NCBI RefSeq assembly: GCF_008634025.1
Contig: NZ_PDCM01000001.1
Span: forward strand, 2,167,501 to 2,231,500
Direction of reading: 5' to 3'
DNA length: 64,000 nucleotides
Source of the DNA: Streptomyces albofaciens JCM 4342
GTDB lineage: Bacteria > Actinomycetota > Actinomycetes > Streptomycetales > Streptomycetaceae
The notes under the pieces are model-generated. The model worked only from the letters and a program-made list of their open reading frames with translations, ran no database searches and was not told the DNA's origin. Of the stretch, positions 43,419 through 52,020 are shown one piece after another. How positions within the stretch are numbered: the stretch's first letter is position 1; every line of letters starts with the position of its first letter. The translations under genes and the position numbers were made by a program.

Positions 43419-44162
43419 ATGGAACGCAAGAGCAGGTTCTCCCAGTGGCTTCGCCGGCCGAGGAGCGGTTCGGACGGCGGCGATACGGACACGGGATCAG
43501 CGGCGCAGAGCCGCGAGGACCTGCTGCTGGCGGTCGCCGACGCGGGTTTCCCGCTCGCCCCGGCGGCCCACCCCTCCGGCTACGGCTGTTCCTGCGAGCG
43601 CATCGGCTGCCCCACGCCCGGCCGGCACCCCGTCTCCTTCGGCTGGCAGACCGTCGCCAGCACCGACCGGGAGAAGGTCGCCGGCTGGGCGCGCGCGTAT
43701 CCGCAGGCCAACTTCATCACCGCCACCGGCATCGCCCACGACGTGCTGGACGTCCCCGCCGAAGCGGGCCGCAGCGCGCTGGAGCGCCTGGAGGCGGCCG
43801 GTGTCGAGGTCGGCCCGGTCGCGCTGAGCGGCGCGGCGTACGGCGAGGGCCGGATGCTGTTCTTCACCGCCACCCGCGGCACCCCGGACGACGAGGACGA
43901 GTGGTGGCCCTGCGAGCTGGACTGCCATCCGGAGACCATGGACGAGCATCCGGGCCTGCGCTGGCACTGCCGCGGCAGCTATGTCCTCCTGCCGCCCTCC
44001 CGGCTGCCCGGCGACCAGCCCGCGGTGTCCTGGCTGCGCGGCCCCGAGCGGCCGGTGCCCGACCCGCTGACCCTGCTGGAAACGCTCACCGACGCCTGCG
44101 CCGAGTACGCCGACCAGCACGACCACGACCACGAAGCGGCGGCCTGGCCCATCGGCCGCTGA
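43419..44162 (+). CDS. bifunctional primase/polymerase (prim-pol) N-terminal-like protein
   Basis: 247 residues. It resembles the stand-alone prim-pol-like proteins common in streptomycetes: AAHPSGYGCSCERIGCPTPGRHPVSFGWQ (Cys-rich, family landmark) and later GIAHDVLDVPAEAG where active enzymes have an Asp-rich motif, then LRWHCRGSYVLLPPSRLPG. The usual catalytic DxD is not evident (DVLDVP only), and no helicase partner follows, so an active primase role is doubtful. GGGG precedes ATG 43419. Confidence 0.7.
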   Translation: MERKSRFSQWLRRPRSGSDGGDTDTGSAAQSREDLLLAVADAGFPLAPAAHPSGYGCSCERIGCPTPGRHPVSFGWQTVASTDREKVAGWARAYPQANFITATGIAHDVLDVPAEAGRSALERLEAAGVEVGPVALSGAAYGEGRMLFFTATRGTPDDEDEWWPCELDCHPETMDEHPGLRWHCRGSYVLLPPSRLPGDQPAVSWLRGPERPVPDPLTLLETLTDACAEYADQHDHDHEAAAWPIGR

Positions 44163-44189
44163 CCGGGCGGCACCGCCGTGTGCCGCCCG

Positions 44190-45167
44190 CTACAGCGACT
44201 TGGCGGACGTCTTCGCCTCCAGCCGGTGGAGGAAGGCGACCTTCTCGGAGGCGCCCGCGGCCGGGACCTTCACGACCTGTTGCGACAGGGTCGTGAAGGT
44301 CATCCGGTCGGACTCCTTCGCCGGACCGTCCATGATCCCCTTGATCTCCGGGGGAATGCTGATCCGCGACCCCTCGGAGACGGTCTTCTGCTGGTGGTAG
44401 TACGTCGAGAAGAAGACCAGCGCCCCGCCGTCCTTGGTGCGCAGCGCGACCGGCGCGTAATCGGACGGCTGGTCCTCGTACTGGATGCGGGAACCCGGCT
44501 GCCGGCCCTGCTGCTCGCGCAGCTTCCGCCACTGGTCGGTGGCCGGACCCGGCGCGAAGACCTCGCCCTTGCCGGTGTTCAGGTACGTCGCGTACGCCTT
44601 GCCCAGCTCACCCGGGGCGACCTTCAGCCCGGAGTCCTTGGCGTCGGCCGGCACCGCCTCGGCATAGCCGTCCGGGTCCGTCTTGAACTGCGGGATCTGG
44701 TTGTCGGCCAGCGCCGAGAGGTAGCTCGCCTTCCACTTGGCGCCCACCGCGTCGCGGGTGAAAACCAGGAACCACCGCGCGTTGTTGCGGTTGCTGACCG
44801 CGTCCGCGAGGAAGAACTTCGGCCAGCCCGCCTGCTTGGGCACGGTGAAGTGCGGGCTGGTCAGCGTCAGGCGCGGGAACTTCGGGTTGCCCCGCGGGCT
44901 GACCGCCTGCCCCGACTTGGTGAGCGCCTGGTCGACGGCGAGCAGCGACTCCGTCTCGTAGGTCGGGTTCACCTTCGGGTCCAGCTTGGTGTTCGACGCG
45001 TTGAACCCGTCGACGAACTGCTTGAGGGCCGTGGTGGCCTCAGCCTTCGACACCGCCGGCAGCATCTCCCGCTCGCCGTGCACGGTCATGCACCCGCTCA
45101 GCGTCAGCAGCGCCGCGCTCGCGGCGGTCAGCGCTACGGGTACCCGGAACGGCGACCTGCGTGTCAT
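44190..45167 (-). CDS. lipoprotein, fourth gene of the efe cluster
   Basis: 325 residues from ATG 45167 (AAGGAG 11 bases upstream). Lipobox LTLSGC (Cys26). The mature part has a repeating alpha-beta look (KFPRLTLTSPHFTVPKQAGWPKFFLADAVS; ARWFLVFTRDAVGAKWKASYL) but no family I can name. It overlaps the 3' end of the iron permease gene by about 128 bases in another frame and is probably cotranscribed with efeOBU. A role in envelope iron uptake is possible but unproven. Confidence 0.75.
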   Translation of the reverse strand: MTRRSPFRVPVALTAASAALLTLSGCMTVHGEREMLPAVSKAEATTALKQFVDGFNASNTKLDPKVNPTYETESLLAVDQALTKSGQAVSPRGNPKFPRLTLTSPHFTVPKQAGWPKFFLADAVSNRNNARWFLVFTRDAVGAKWKASYLSALADNQIPQFKTDPDGYAEAVPADAKDSGLKVAPGELGKAYATYLNTGKGEVFAPGPATDQWRKLREQQGRQPGSRIQYEDQPSDYAPVALRTKDGGALVFFSTYYHQQKTVSEGSRISIPPEIKGIMDGPAKESDRMTFTTLSQQVVKVPAAGASEKVAFLHRLEAKTSAKSL

Positions 45168-46038
45168 GGGGCTCGGGCTCCTTCGGGGCGACCGGGGCCG
45201 GGGCGGTCTGCGCGGCCGCCGGGGTGGCACGATTCGGCGCAACCCTACCGGGGGCGAGGAACAGGGCCAGCGTGGGGACCAGATACAGCGCCCACACCGT
45301 GACCTGGAGGACGGTCGGGTCGGGCTGGAAGTTGAAGACGCCCTTGAGGAGCGTGCCGTACCAGCTGTCCGCCTCGTAGGCGTCGCCCAGGTCGAACGCC
45401 TTCGTGGACAGGCCCGGCAGCAGTCCCGCCTCCTGGAGGTCGTGGCAGCCGTACGCCAGCACGCCCGCGGCGACCACCACGAGCATGCCGCCGGTCCAGG
45501 TGAAGAACTTCGCCAGGTTGATGCGGACGGCGCCGCGGTAGAACAGCCAGCCCAGAGCCACCGCCGTCAGGAGCCCCAGCAGGGCGCCGGCCAGCGGGCG
45601 CCAGCCGTCGTCCGCGCTGCTCGCCGCCGCCCAGATGAACAGCGCGGTCTCCAGGCCCTCGCGCCCCACCGCCAGGAAGGCGGTGACCACCAGCGCCGCC
45701 GTGCCCATCGCGAGCGCCGCGTCCAGCTTGCCGTGCAGTTCCTTCTTCAGGTGCCGCGCGGTCCGCCGCATCCAGAAGACCATCCACGTGACCAGGCCCA
45801 CCGCGATGATCGACAGCGAGCCGCCGAGCGCCTCCTGCGCCTCGAACGTCAGCGTCTGCGAGCCGAACTGGAGCGCGGCGCCGAACGCCAGCGACAACAG
45901 CACGGCGATGCCCACGCCCAGCCACACCGGCCGCAGAGCCTCCCGCCTGCCGGTCTTGACCAGATAGGCGATCAGGATGCAGACGACCAGACTGGCTTCC
46001 AGGCCCTCGCGCAGGCCGATCAGGTAATTGCCGAACAC
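45040..46038 (-). CDS. efeU: ferrous/ferric iron permease EfeU (FTR1 family)
   Basis: 332 residues from GTG 46038. Seven membrane spans carry the paired iron motifs R-E-G-L-E (residues 10-14, LREGLEAS) and GREGLETALF (about 130). It is the membrane channel of the EfeUOB system, moving iron released or oxidised by EfeB and bound by EfeO. The last 45 or so residues are polar, outside the family, and are encoded over the start of the next gene. The order in the operon is efeO-efeB-efeU-lipoprotein. Confidence 0.93.
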   Translation of the reverse strand: MFGNYLIGLREGLEASLVVCILIAYLVKTGRREALRPVWLGVGIAVLLSLAFGAALQFGSQTLTFEAQEALGGSLSIIAVGLVTWMVFWMRRTARHLKKELHGKLDAALAMGTAALVVTAFLAVGREGLETALFIWAAASSADDGWRPLAGALLGLLTAVALGWLFYRGAVRINLAKFFTWTGGMLVVVAAGVLAYGCHDLQEAGLLPGLSTKAFDLGDAYEADSWYGTLLKGVFNFQPDPTVLQVTVWALYLVPTLALFLAPGRVAPNRATPAAAQTAPAPVAPKEPEPHDTQVAVPGTRSADRRERGAADAERVHDRARRAGDAAGGVEG

Positions 46039-46081
46039 GCCGGTCCCTTCCCTTTCCTCTCGGGTCCTCGCGGTGCCGCCG

Positions 46082-47437
46082 TCAGGCGAACAGCCCGCGC
46101 CCCCACCAGTCGTCGGCCCCGCCGACGCCCGGCGGGACCGCGAACAGCGCCGAACCCACGTGCTGGATGTATTCGTTGAGCGCGTCGTGGCGCGCCAGCC
46201 GCTGCTGGAGGGGGATGAAGCCCTGGCGTACGTCCCGCTGGTAGGCGAGGAAGAACAGGCCCGCGTCCAGCCGGCCCAGCCCGTCCGTGCCGTCGGTGAA
46301 GGAGTAGCCGCGGCGCAGGATGCGGATGCCGTCGTTGGAGTCCGGGTGCGCCAGGCGTACGTGGGAGGCGGGCGGCATCGACGGCAGGTGCGGCTCGTCG
46401 TGCTCGTGCTTGCGGCCCACCGCCGCGCCCTCGCCCTTGTCCCGCCCGAAGATCTCCTCCTGTTCCCGCAGCGAGGTGCGGTCCCAGGTCTCGATGTGCA
46501 TCCGGATGCGGCGCGCCACCAGGTACGAGCCGCCGGCCATCCACGCGCCGCCGCCCTTCTCGTCCCGCGCGCCGACCCACACATGCCGCTCCAGGGCCTT
46601 GGCGTCGGTGCCCGCGATGTTCCGGGTGCCGTCCTTGAAGCCGAACATGTTGCGCGGGGTCTGCGCGTCGGGCGTCGTCGAGGAGGTCTTGCCGAAACCC
46701 AGCTGGGACCAGCGCACGGCGACCTTGCCGAAGCCGATCCGCGCCAGGTTGCGGATCGCGTGCACGGCGACCTGCGGATCGTCGGCACACGCCTGTACGC
46801 ACAGGTCGCCGCCGCCGCGCGCCGGGTCGAGGTTGTCGCCGGGGAACCGCGGCAGGTCCACCAGCGCCGCGGGCCGCCGGTCCCGGATCCCGAAGCGGTC
46901 CTCGCCCCCGGCCCCGAACAGCGACGGGCCGATGCCGAAGGTGAGGGTGAGCCGGGACGGCGGCAGGCCCAGCGCCTCGCCGGTGTCGTCCGGGGGCGCC
47001 TCGGCGAGCGAGCCGATGGCGCCGGAGCCGATCTGGGCCCCGGCGGTCATCCGCGCGGCGGCCCGTGTCCACTCCTTCAGGAGGGTGATCAGCTCCGCCC
47101 GGTCGTCGGTCTTCACGTCGAACGCCGCGAAGTGCAGCCGGTCCTGTACCGCGGTGGCGATGCCGGCCTGGTGCGCGCCGTGGAAGGGCACGGCCTCGGC
47201 GGGCCGGGCGGCCGCCGCGGGCGCCGCGTCGCCCCCGGTGCGCAGCGCCGCCGCCGTACCGCCGGCCGCGACCGCGCCGAGCGCGAGCCCGGCACCGCCC
47301 CAGCCGAGCAGCGCGCGGCGCGAGGGGGTGCGGGGTGCCGAGGCACCGGCTTCCGGGGCCGCCGCGCCGTCCGTGCCGGTTTCCGCCGCCGGACCCGCCG
47401 CGCTCTCCGCGCTCTTCTTCGTTCCGCCGCCCGTCAT
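46082..47437 (-). CDS. efeB: deferrochelatase/peroxidase EfeB (Dyp-type), Tat-exported
   Basis: 451 residues. Tat signal with R40-R41 (SRRALLGWGGAGLALG). Dyp-type haem peroxidase motifs: GFKDGTRN with the distal Asp (the GxxDG motif) and HVRLAHPDS with the proximal His. EfeB is exported folded with haem and oxidises ferrous iron or extracts iron from haem for EfeU. It is 21 bases downstream of efeO and 43 bases upstream of efeU. Confidence 0.95.
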   Translation of the reverse strand: MTGGGTKKSAESAAGPAAETGTDGAAAPEAGASAPRTPSRRALLGWGGAGLALGAVAAGGTAAALRTGGDAAPAAAARPAEAVPFHGAHQAGIATAVQDRLHFAAFDVKTDDRAELITLLKEWTRAAARMTAGAQIGSGAIGSLAEAPPDDTGEALGLPPSRLTLTFGIGPSLFGAGGEDRFGIRDRRPAALVDLPRFPGDNLDPARGGGDLCVQACADDPQVAVHAIRNLARIGFGKVAVRWSQLGFGKTSSTTPDAQTPRNMFGFKDGTRNIAGTDAKALERHVWVGARDEKGGGAWMAGGSYLVARRIRMHIETWDRTSLREQEEIFGRDKGEGAAVGRKHEHDEPHLPSMPPASHVRLAHPDSNDGIRILRRGYSFTDGTDGLGRLDAGLFFLAYQRDVRQGFIPLQQRLARHDALNEYIQHVGSALFAVPPGVGGADDWWGRGLFA

Positions 47438-47458
47438 GACGCTCTGCCTCCTACCGCG

Positions 47459-48616
47459 CTACTTGGCGGTCGCCACGGCGGCGGCCAGCTTCGACAACGG
47501 CTCGGCGAGCGCGTTGACGCCGTCGGACAGTTCCTTGCGCTCGTCCTTGCCGACGGTGTCGTACGCGGCGAAGCCGTCGGGGGAACCGCTGTCGCGGTGC
47601 CGGTCCAGCAGCGCGCGGATCGCCGCGAACTGCTTGTCCAGCTCCTTGGTGAGTTCCGGGCGGTTCTCGGCGGCGACCGGCTTCAGCAGCTCGTACGCCT
47701 TCTGCGCGCCCTCGACGTTGGCCTGGAAGTCGCTCAGGTCGGTGTGGCTGTAGCGCTCCTCCTCGCCGGTGACCTTGCCGGTGGCCACCTCGTCGAGGAG
47801 TTCCTTGGCGCCGTTGGCCATGCCGGTCGGGGTGATCTCGGCCTTGCCGACGCGCTTGCGCCAGTCCTCCAGGTCGGTGATCAGCCGGTCCGCCAGCTTC
47901 TTGTCGTCGGCGGTGATCTCCTTCTTCTCCCAGAGGGACTGCTCCAGCTTGTGCCAGCCGGTCCACTGCTGCCCGTCCTCCAGGCCGTCGGCGCGCACAT
48001 CGACCTTGGGGTCGATGTCGCCGAACGACTCGGCGACCGGCTCGGTGCGCTCCCAGCCGGTGCGCGAGACGGCGTACGCCTTCTTCGCGGCCTCGATGTC
48101 CCCGGCCTTCACCGCGTCCGCGAACTTCCGCGCCTCGGGCAGCGTCCGGTCGGCCTGCTCCTGCACGTAGGTGCGGTACGCGGCCACCGCCTTGTCCAGC
48201 TTCGGGTCGCGGGCCGGCGCCGTGCCCTTGCCGGTCGCCGTCACCTTCTGCCGGATGCCGTCGCCCTTCATGCCGGGCTTGCAGGCGATCTCGTACGGGC
48301 CGGGGGCGATCTCGGCGACGATGTCCGCGCCGGTGCCGGGGCCGATGTTCTCCCGCTCGGTGACGATGCGGTCGCCGGGCGCGTAGACGTACACCTCGGT
48401 GACCTTGGTGCCCTTGTTCTTGACGGCGAGCCGCAGGTGCCCGGCGGGGAACTCCTTCTTCGACACCGCGCAGCCGTCGTCCGTCGCCGTCACCTGTACC
48501 GCGCCGTCCTGCGCGTCGTCGGCAGCGGCGTCGCTTTTCTGGGCGCAGCCGGAGACGGCGGCGAGGGCCGCGGCGACGGCGGCGGTGAGGGCGGCGGCAG
48601 AGCGGAGGGCTCGCAT
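47459..48616 (-). CDS. efeO: iron uptake lipoprotein EfeO (cupredoxin plus M75 domain)
   Basis: 385 residues from ATG 48616 (GGAG 6 bases upstream; an in-frame ATG at 48655 lacks a site). Lipobox AAVSGC (Cys24). An N-terminal cupredoxin-like domain (VQVTATDDGCAVSKKEFPAG...YEIACKPGMKG, about 40-130) binds metal, and the helical M75 domain carries the HxxE signature in GWHKLEQSLW. EfeO delivers iron to EfeU. First gene of the efe operon; an iron box lies 55 bases upstream. Confidence 0.94.
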   Translation of the reverse strand: MRALRSAAALTAAVAAALAAVSGCAQKSDAAADDAQDGAVQVTATDDGCAVSKKEFPAGHLRLAVKNKGTKVTEVYVYAPGDRIVTERENIGPGTGADIVAEIAPGPYEIACKPGMKGDGIRQKVTATGKGTAPARDPKLDKAVAAYRTYVQEQADRTLPEARKFADAVKAGDIEAAKKAYAVSRTGWERTEPVAESFGDIDPKVDVRADGLEDGQQWTGWHKLEQSLWEKKEITADDKKLADRLITDLEDWRKRVGKAEITPTGMANGAKELLDEVATGKVTGEEERYSHTDLSDFQANVEGAQKAYELLKPVAAENRPELTKELDKQFAAIRALLDRHRDSGSPDGFAAYDTVGKDERKELSDGVNALAEPLSKLAAAVATAK

Positions 48617-48670
48617 ACGGGACTCCAGGCGTGCGGAGGAAGGGCGGTCGGCCACTAAGGACGCCCTAAC

Positions 48671-48689
48671 TTATCTGAGGCTTACCTGA
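48671..48689. promoter_or_regulatory. iron box (DmdR/IdeR-type) upstream of efeO
   Basis: TTATCTGAGGCTTACCTGA matches the actinobacterial DmdR1/IdeR/DtxR consensus (TTAGGTTAGSCTMACCTAA) at about 14 of 19 positions, with the symmetric arms kept. Repression by iron-loaded regulator is expected. Confidence 0.65.
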
Positions 48690-48794
48690 ACAGTTCCCGT
48701 ACTGCCCAGTGATCCCGCTCTCACCGGCCACGGACCTGTCACGGATGGTCGGCGGCATGGACACGGAAGGGCAATGTCCCGGCAAAGGTAAGGG

Positions 48795-49649
48795 TCATGG
48801 TTCGCGCACGGGCATGACCAGGGGTGTCCCGGTGCGCGGGTGGCCGATCACCTCGACCGGCTGCCGGTAGACCCGGCTCAGCAGCCCGGCCTCGAACGTC
48901 TCGGCGGGCGGCCCCTGGGCGGCGATCCGCCCGTCGTGCAGCAGGGCCGCCCGGTCCGCGTACGCCGCCGCCAGGCCCAGGTCGTGCAGGACCACCGCGA
49001 CGGCGGCGCCCGCCGCGGCCCGCTCCCGGCACAGCCGCAGCACCAGTTCCTGGTGGCGCAGGTCCAGCGCGGCGGTCGGCTCGTCGAGCAGCAGCAGCGG
49101 GGCGCGCTGCGCCAGGACGCGCGCGAGCGCGACCCGCGCCCGCTCGCCGCCGGACAGCGCGGAGAACGGCCGCTCCGCGAAACCGGTCACCTCGGTCGCC
49201 GCCATCGCCTCCGCGACGGCCGCCTCGTCCTCGTCCTCGCGCTCCGTGCCGGACCAGGGCGCCCGGCCCATCCGTACGACCTCTTCCACCGTGAACGGGA
49301 AGGACAGTGCGGCGGACTGCGGCAGGACCGCCCGGCGCAGCGCCAGTTCGGGCGCGGTCCAGCCGGTGACCGGGCGGCCGTCGACACGGACCCCGCCGGT
49401 GGCGGCGGGCAGGTCGGCGGCGAGCGCGGCGAGGAGGGTGGACTTGCCCGCGCCGTTCGGCCCGACGAGCGCCAGCACCCGGCCCGCGGTGACCTTCAGG
49501 TCCACCCCGTCCAGGACGGTACGGGTGCCCAGCCGTACGCCCAGCCCGTCGGCCCGCGCGTACGCCGTACCCATGGGCACCGGCCCGGGGAGCGTGCGGG
49601 CGCGCCCCGCCGGCCACGTACCGAGCAGCGGAATCCGGCGGCGGCTCAT
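48795..49649 (-). CDS. hmuV: haem ABC transporter ATPase HmuV-like
   Basis: 284 residues. All ABC motifs are intact: Walker A GPNGAGKST, Q-loop LPQ, signature LSGGERARVAL, Walker B LLLLDEPTAALD and switch His in VLHDLGLAAAYADR. The HmuV/BtuD type powers import of haem or siderophores. Start ATG 49649 overlaps the permease stop (ATGA), so the genes are translationally coupled. Last gene of hmuTUV. Confidence 0.92.
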   Translation of the reverse strand: MSRRRIPLLGTWPAGRARTLPGPVPMGTAYARADGLGVRLGTRTVLDGVDLKVTAGRVLALVGPNGAGKSTLLAALAADLPAATGGVRVDGRPVTGWTAPELALRRAVLPQSAALSFPFTVEEVVRMGRAPWSGTEREDEDEAAVAEAMAATEVTGFAERPFSALSGGERARVALARVLAQRAPLLLLDEPTAALDLRHQELVLRLCRERAAAGAAVAVVLHDLGLAAAYADRAALLHDGRIAAQGPPAETFEAGLLSRVYRQPVEVIGHPRTGTPLVMPVREP

Positions 49650-50752
49650 GCCCAGCCCCCTTGCTTGCGACGGGTCCTGCGCAGCAGCCAGAAGAAGAAC
49701 GGGCTGCCGAACAGGGCGGTCAGGACACCCAGCGGCAGTTCGGCGGGCTGGGCCGCCGTACGCGCGGCGAGGTCGGCGACGACCAGCACCAGCGCGCCGC
49801 CCAGGGCGCTGCCCGGGATCAGGAAGCGGTGCCCGGGACCGGCCGCCATCCGCAGCAGGTGCGGTACGAGCAGGCCGACGAAGGTGATGACGCCGGCCAC
49901 CGCCACGGCCGCCGCGGTGAGCAGGGCGACGACCAGGATGAGCACGACGCGCAGCCGTTCCACGTCCACGCCGAGGTGCCGGGCCGGGCGTTCGCCGAGC
50001 GCCAGGAGATCCAGCTTGCGGGCGTAGAAGGGTGCGACGGCCAGCCCGGCGACGGCGCACGGCAGGACCGCCAGCACCTTGGGCCACACGGCCTGGGACA
50101 GCGAGCCGAGCTGCCAGAAGGTGATCTGCGAGAGCTGCGCGTTGTCGGCGAAGAAGAGGAACAGGCCGATCAGCGCGCCCGCGAAGGCGTTCACTGCGAT
50201 ACCGGTGAGGATGAGGGTGACGACCTCGGTGCGGCCGCCGGAGCGGGAGAGCGCGTAGACGATCAGTACGGTCAGCAGGCCGGTGGCGAACGCGCAGGCC
50301 GGGACCGTCCACGTACCGAGGAAGCCCAGCCCGAGCGCGAGGGCGCCGACCGCGCCCACCGCCGCGCCCGACGAGATGCCGATGACGCCCGGCTCGGCCA
50401 GCGGATTGCCGAACACGCCCTGCATGAGGGCGCCCGCGCAGCCGAGCGAGGAGCCGACGAGAAGTGCCAGGGCGACCCGCGGCAGCCGCACGTTCCACAG
50501 CACGCTCTCGCCCACCCGGTCCAGCTCCGCGCCGCCCAGGCCGAGATGGTGCAGGAGCGAGCCGAGGACGTCACCGAGCGGAATGCGGTACGCGCCGAGC
50601 CCGGCGGAGAGCAGACAGCCCGCGAGGAGGGCGACGGCGAGGGCGGTGGTGAGGAGGGCGGTGCGGGAGCGGGGGCGGCGGGGGCGGTCGCCGGTGGTTT
50701 CCGGGCGGGGCGCGGTGACGGCCGTCGCGTCCGTACGGGGAGGCGTCGTCAT
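49646..50752 (-). CDS. hmuU: FecCD-family haem/iron ABC permease HmuU-like
   Basis: 368 residues with about nine to ten membrane spans. FecCD signatures include GSSLGCAGALMQGVFGNPLAEPGVIGISSGA near the N-terminus (given here as family landmark) and GVITFVGLLVPHLLRM near the C-terminus, the coupling-helix region that contacts the ATPase. A polar N-terminal extension of about 30 residues precedes span 1. Starts 1 base after the hmuT stop. Confidence 0.92.
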   Translation of the reverse strand: MTTPPRTDATAVTAPRPETTGDRPRRPRSRTALLTTALAVALLAGCLLSAGLGAYRIPLGDVLGSLLHHLGLGGAELDRVGESVLWNVRLPRVALALLVGSSLGCAGALMQGVFGNPLAEPGVIGISSGAAVGAVGALALGLGFLGTWTVPACAFATGLLTVLIVYALSRSGGRTEVVTLILTGIAVNAFAGALIGLFLFFADNAQLSQITFWQLGSLSQAVWPKVLAVLPCAVAGLAVAPFYARKLDLLALGERPARHLGVDVERLRVVLILVVALLTAAAVAVAGVITFVGLLVPHLLRMAAGPGHRFLIPGSALGGALVLVVADLAARTAAQPAELPLGVLTALFGSPFFFWLLRRTRRKQGGWA

Positions 50753-50753
50753 C

Positions 50754-51881
50754 TCACTTCCCCTCGACGTGGATCTGCTGGGCCAGGGAGCGCAGGACCG
50801 TGTCCGTGCGCGGCCCGAAGTTGAGCAGCACGCCGTCGTCGACGGAGGCCACCCGCCGGTCCATGCCGGCCGGGGTCTGCGCCACGCCGGGGATCTTCAC
50901 CAGTCCGTCGATTCCGCCGACGGACTCCAGGCCCTTGCGCATCACCAGGATCACGTCCGGCGCGGCCTTCGCCAGCGCCTCGCTCGTGATCGGTGTGAAG
51001 TCCTTCTCCAGGCCGGACTCCTTGCCCGCGTCCACGCCGCCCGCCGCCTCGATCAGCGAGTCGGCCCCGGACCCGGCGCCGCCGATGAGGTAGACGGAGG
51101 CCGAGCCGCGCAGGTAGAGGAAGGCCACCCGGGGCCGGCCGGCCGCCGCGCCGCCGTGCGGAACACCCTTCCGGACGGCCTCGATCCGCTGGTCGGTACG
51201 CGCCCTGAGCGCGTCGCCCGCCTTCCGTACACCGAGGGCCGCCGCCACCGCGTCGATACGGGTGTCCACATCGGCCAGCCGCTTCGCGGCCCGGAACGTG
51301 ATGACCGGGACACCGGCCTCCCGGATCTGGCCGATGGCCTCCGCCGGTCCCGTGGAGGTGTCCGCCAGCACCACGTCCGGCTTGAGCGACAGCACGTTCT
51401 CCGCCGACACGTCGTGCGCGCGGGTCACCACGGGCAGCGGCTTCGCCTGGTCGAAGGTGGCGGTGATGTCGCGCGCGACGACCCGGCCGCCGAGCCCGAG
51501 GGAGAAGACGATCTCCGAGAGGGAGCCGGTCAGCGGCACGATCCGGTCTGCCTTGCGGACCGTCACGTCGCGGCCGTCGGCGGACCGTACGGTCGCGGGC
51601 AGCTCGGGCCGGGGCGCGGGGCCGGACAGCGGCTCGACGCGGTCGGCGGCGGGTGCGGTGGCGGGCCGGTCCGGGGGAGCGGTGGCGTTCGTGCCGCCGC
51701 CGCAGCCGGTGAGGGCGAGGGCGAGGGCGAGGGTGGCGGCGAGGGCCGCGGCGGGGTGTGGCAGGCGTCGGCCGACCGGTTGCCGGGTGGGGCGCGGGCG
51801 GACCGGTTGCCGGGTGGGGCGTCGGAGGACCGCACCTCGGGCAAGGCGTCGGCGGACCGGCCCCCGGATGGTTGCTGTCAC
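50754..51881 (-). CDS. hmuT: haem ABC transporter substrate-binding lipoprotein HmuT-like
   Basis: 375 residues. Lipobox ALALTGC at Cys60, after an unusually long basic N-terminus containing a duplicated RPTRQPV unit. The mature part is a class III binding protein (VRKADRIVPLTGSLSEIVFSLGLGG; RAHDVSAENVLSLKPDVVLAD; FLYLRG; GVDAGKE). Tyr/His residues needed for haem are expected at the lobe cleft (Tyr in FLYLRG is a candidate). First gene of hmuTUV, divergent from htaA across the iron box at 51977-51995. Confidence 0.88.
   Translation of the reverse strand: MTATIRGPVRRRLARGAVLRRPTRQPVRPRPTRQPVGRRLPHPAAALAATLALALALTGCGGGTNATAPPDRPATAPAADRVEPLSGPAPRPELPATVRSADGRDVTVRKADRIVPLTGSLSEIVFSLGLGGRVVARDITATFDQAKPLPVVTRAHDVSAENVLSLKPDVVLADTSTGPAEAIGQIREAGVPVITFRAAKRLADVDTRIDAVAAALGVRKAGDALRARTDQRIEAVRKGVPHGGAAAGRPRVAFLYLRGSASVYLIGGAGSGADSLIEAAGGVDAGKESGLEKDFTPITSEALAKAAPDVILVMRKGLESVGGIDGLVKIPGVAQTPAGMDRRVASVDDGVLLNFGPRTDTVLRSLAQQIHVEGK
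51774..51821 (-). repeat. 27-base tandem duplication in the hmuT 5' end
   Basis: GACCGGTTGCCGGGTGGGGCG occurs at 51774-51794 and 51801-51821 (period 27 bases, 9 codons), giving the repeated RPTRQPV units in the signal n-region. Confidence 0.75.
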
Positions 51882-51976
51882 TGTCCCGCCTTTCCGTGTA
51901 CGCCAGTTGGCCCGGGGCCGGTGGTGCCGCGGAGGCTCGGGGCGCTCCCGGGGTTCCGTATTCGGCCACGCTTACC

Positions 51977-51995
51977 TTAGGTTAGCCTTACCTTA
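51977..51995. promoter_or_regulatory. iron box between hmuT and htaA
   Basis: TTAGGTTAGCCTTACCTTA fits the DmdR1/IdeR consensus at about 16 of 19 positions, the best of the three sites. It lies 26 bases before the htaA start and about 95 before hmuT, so it can control both divergent operons. Confidence 0.8.
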
Positions 51996-52020
51996 TTCGC
52001 TAGCCCTGGAGGGGTGCCCG

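Noticed and set aside
43419..44162. Active replication primase
   Set aside because: The prim-pol-like protein lacks an evident catalytic DxD and a helicase neighbour, so it is listed only as a family-like protein.
48795..50498. 567-codon frame fusing the HmuV ATPase to sequence antisense or out of frame with the permease
   Set aside because: The upstream half is a shadow of hmuU; the ATG at 49649 with ATGA overlap is the natural start.
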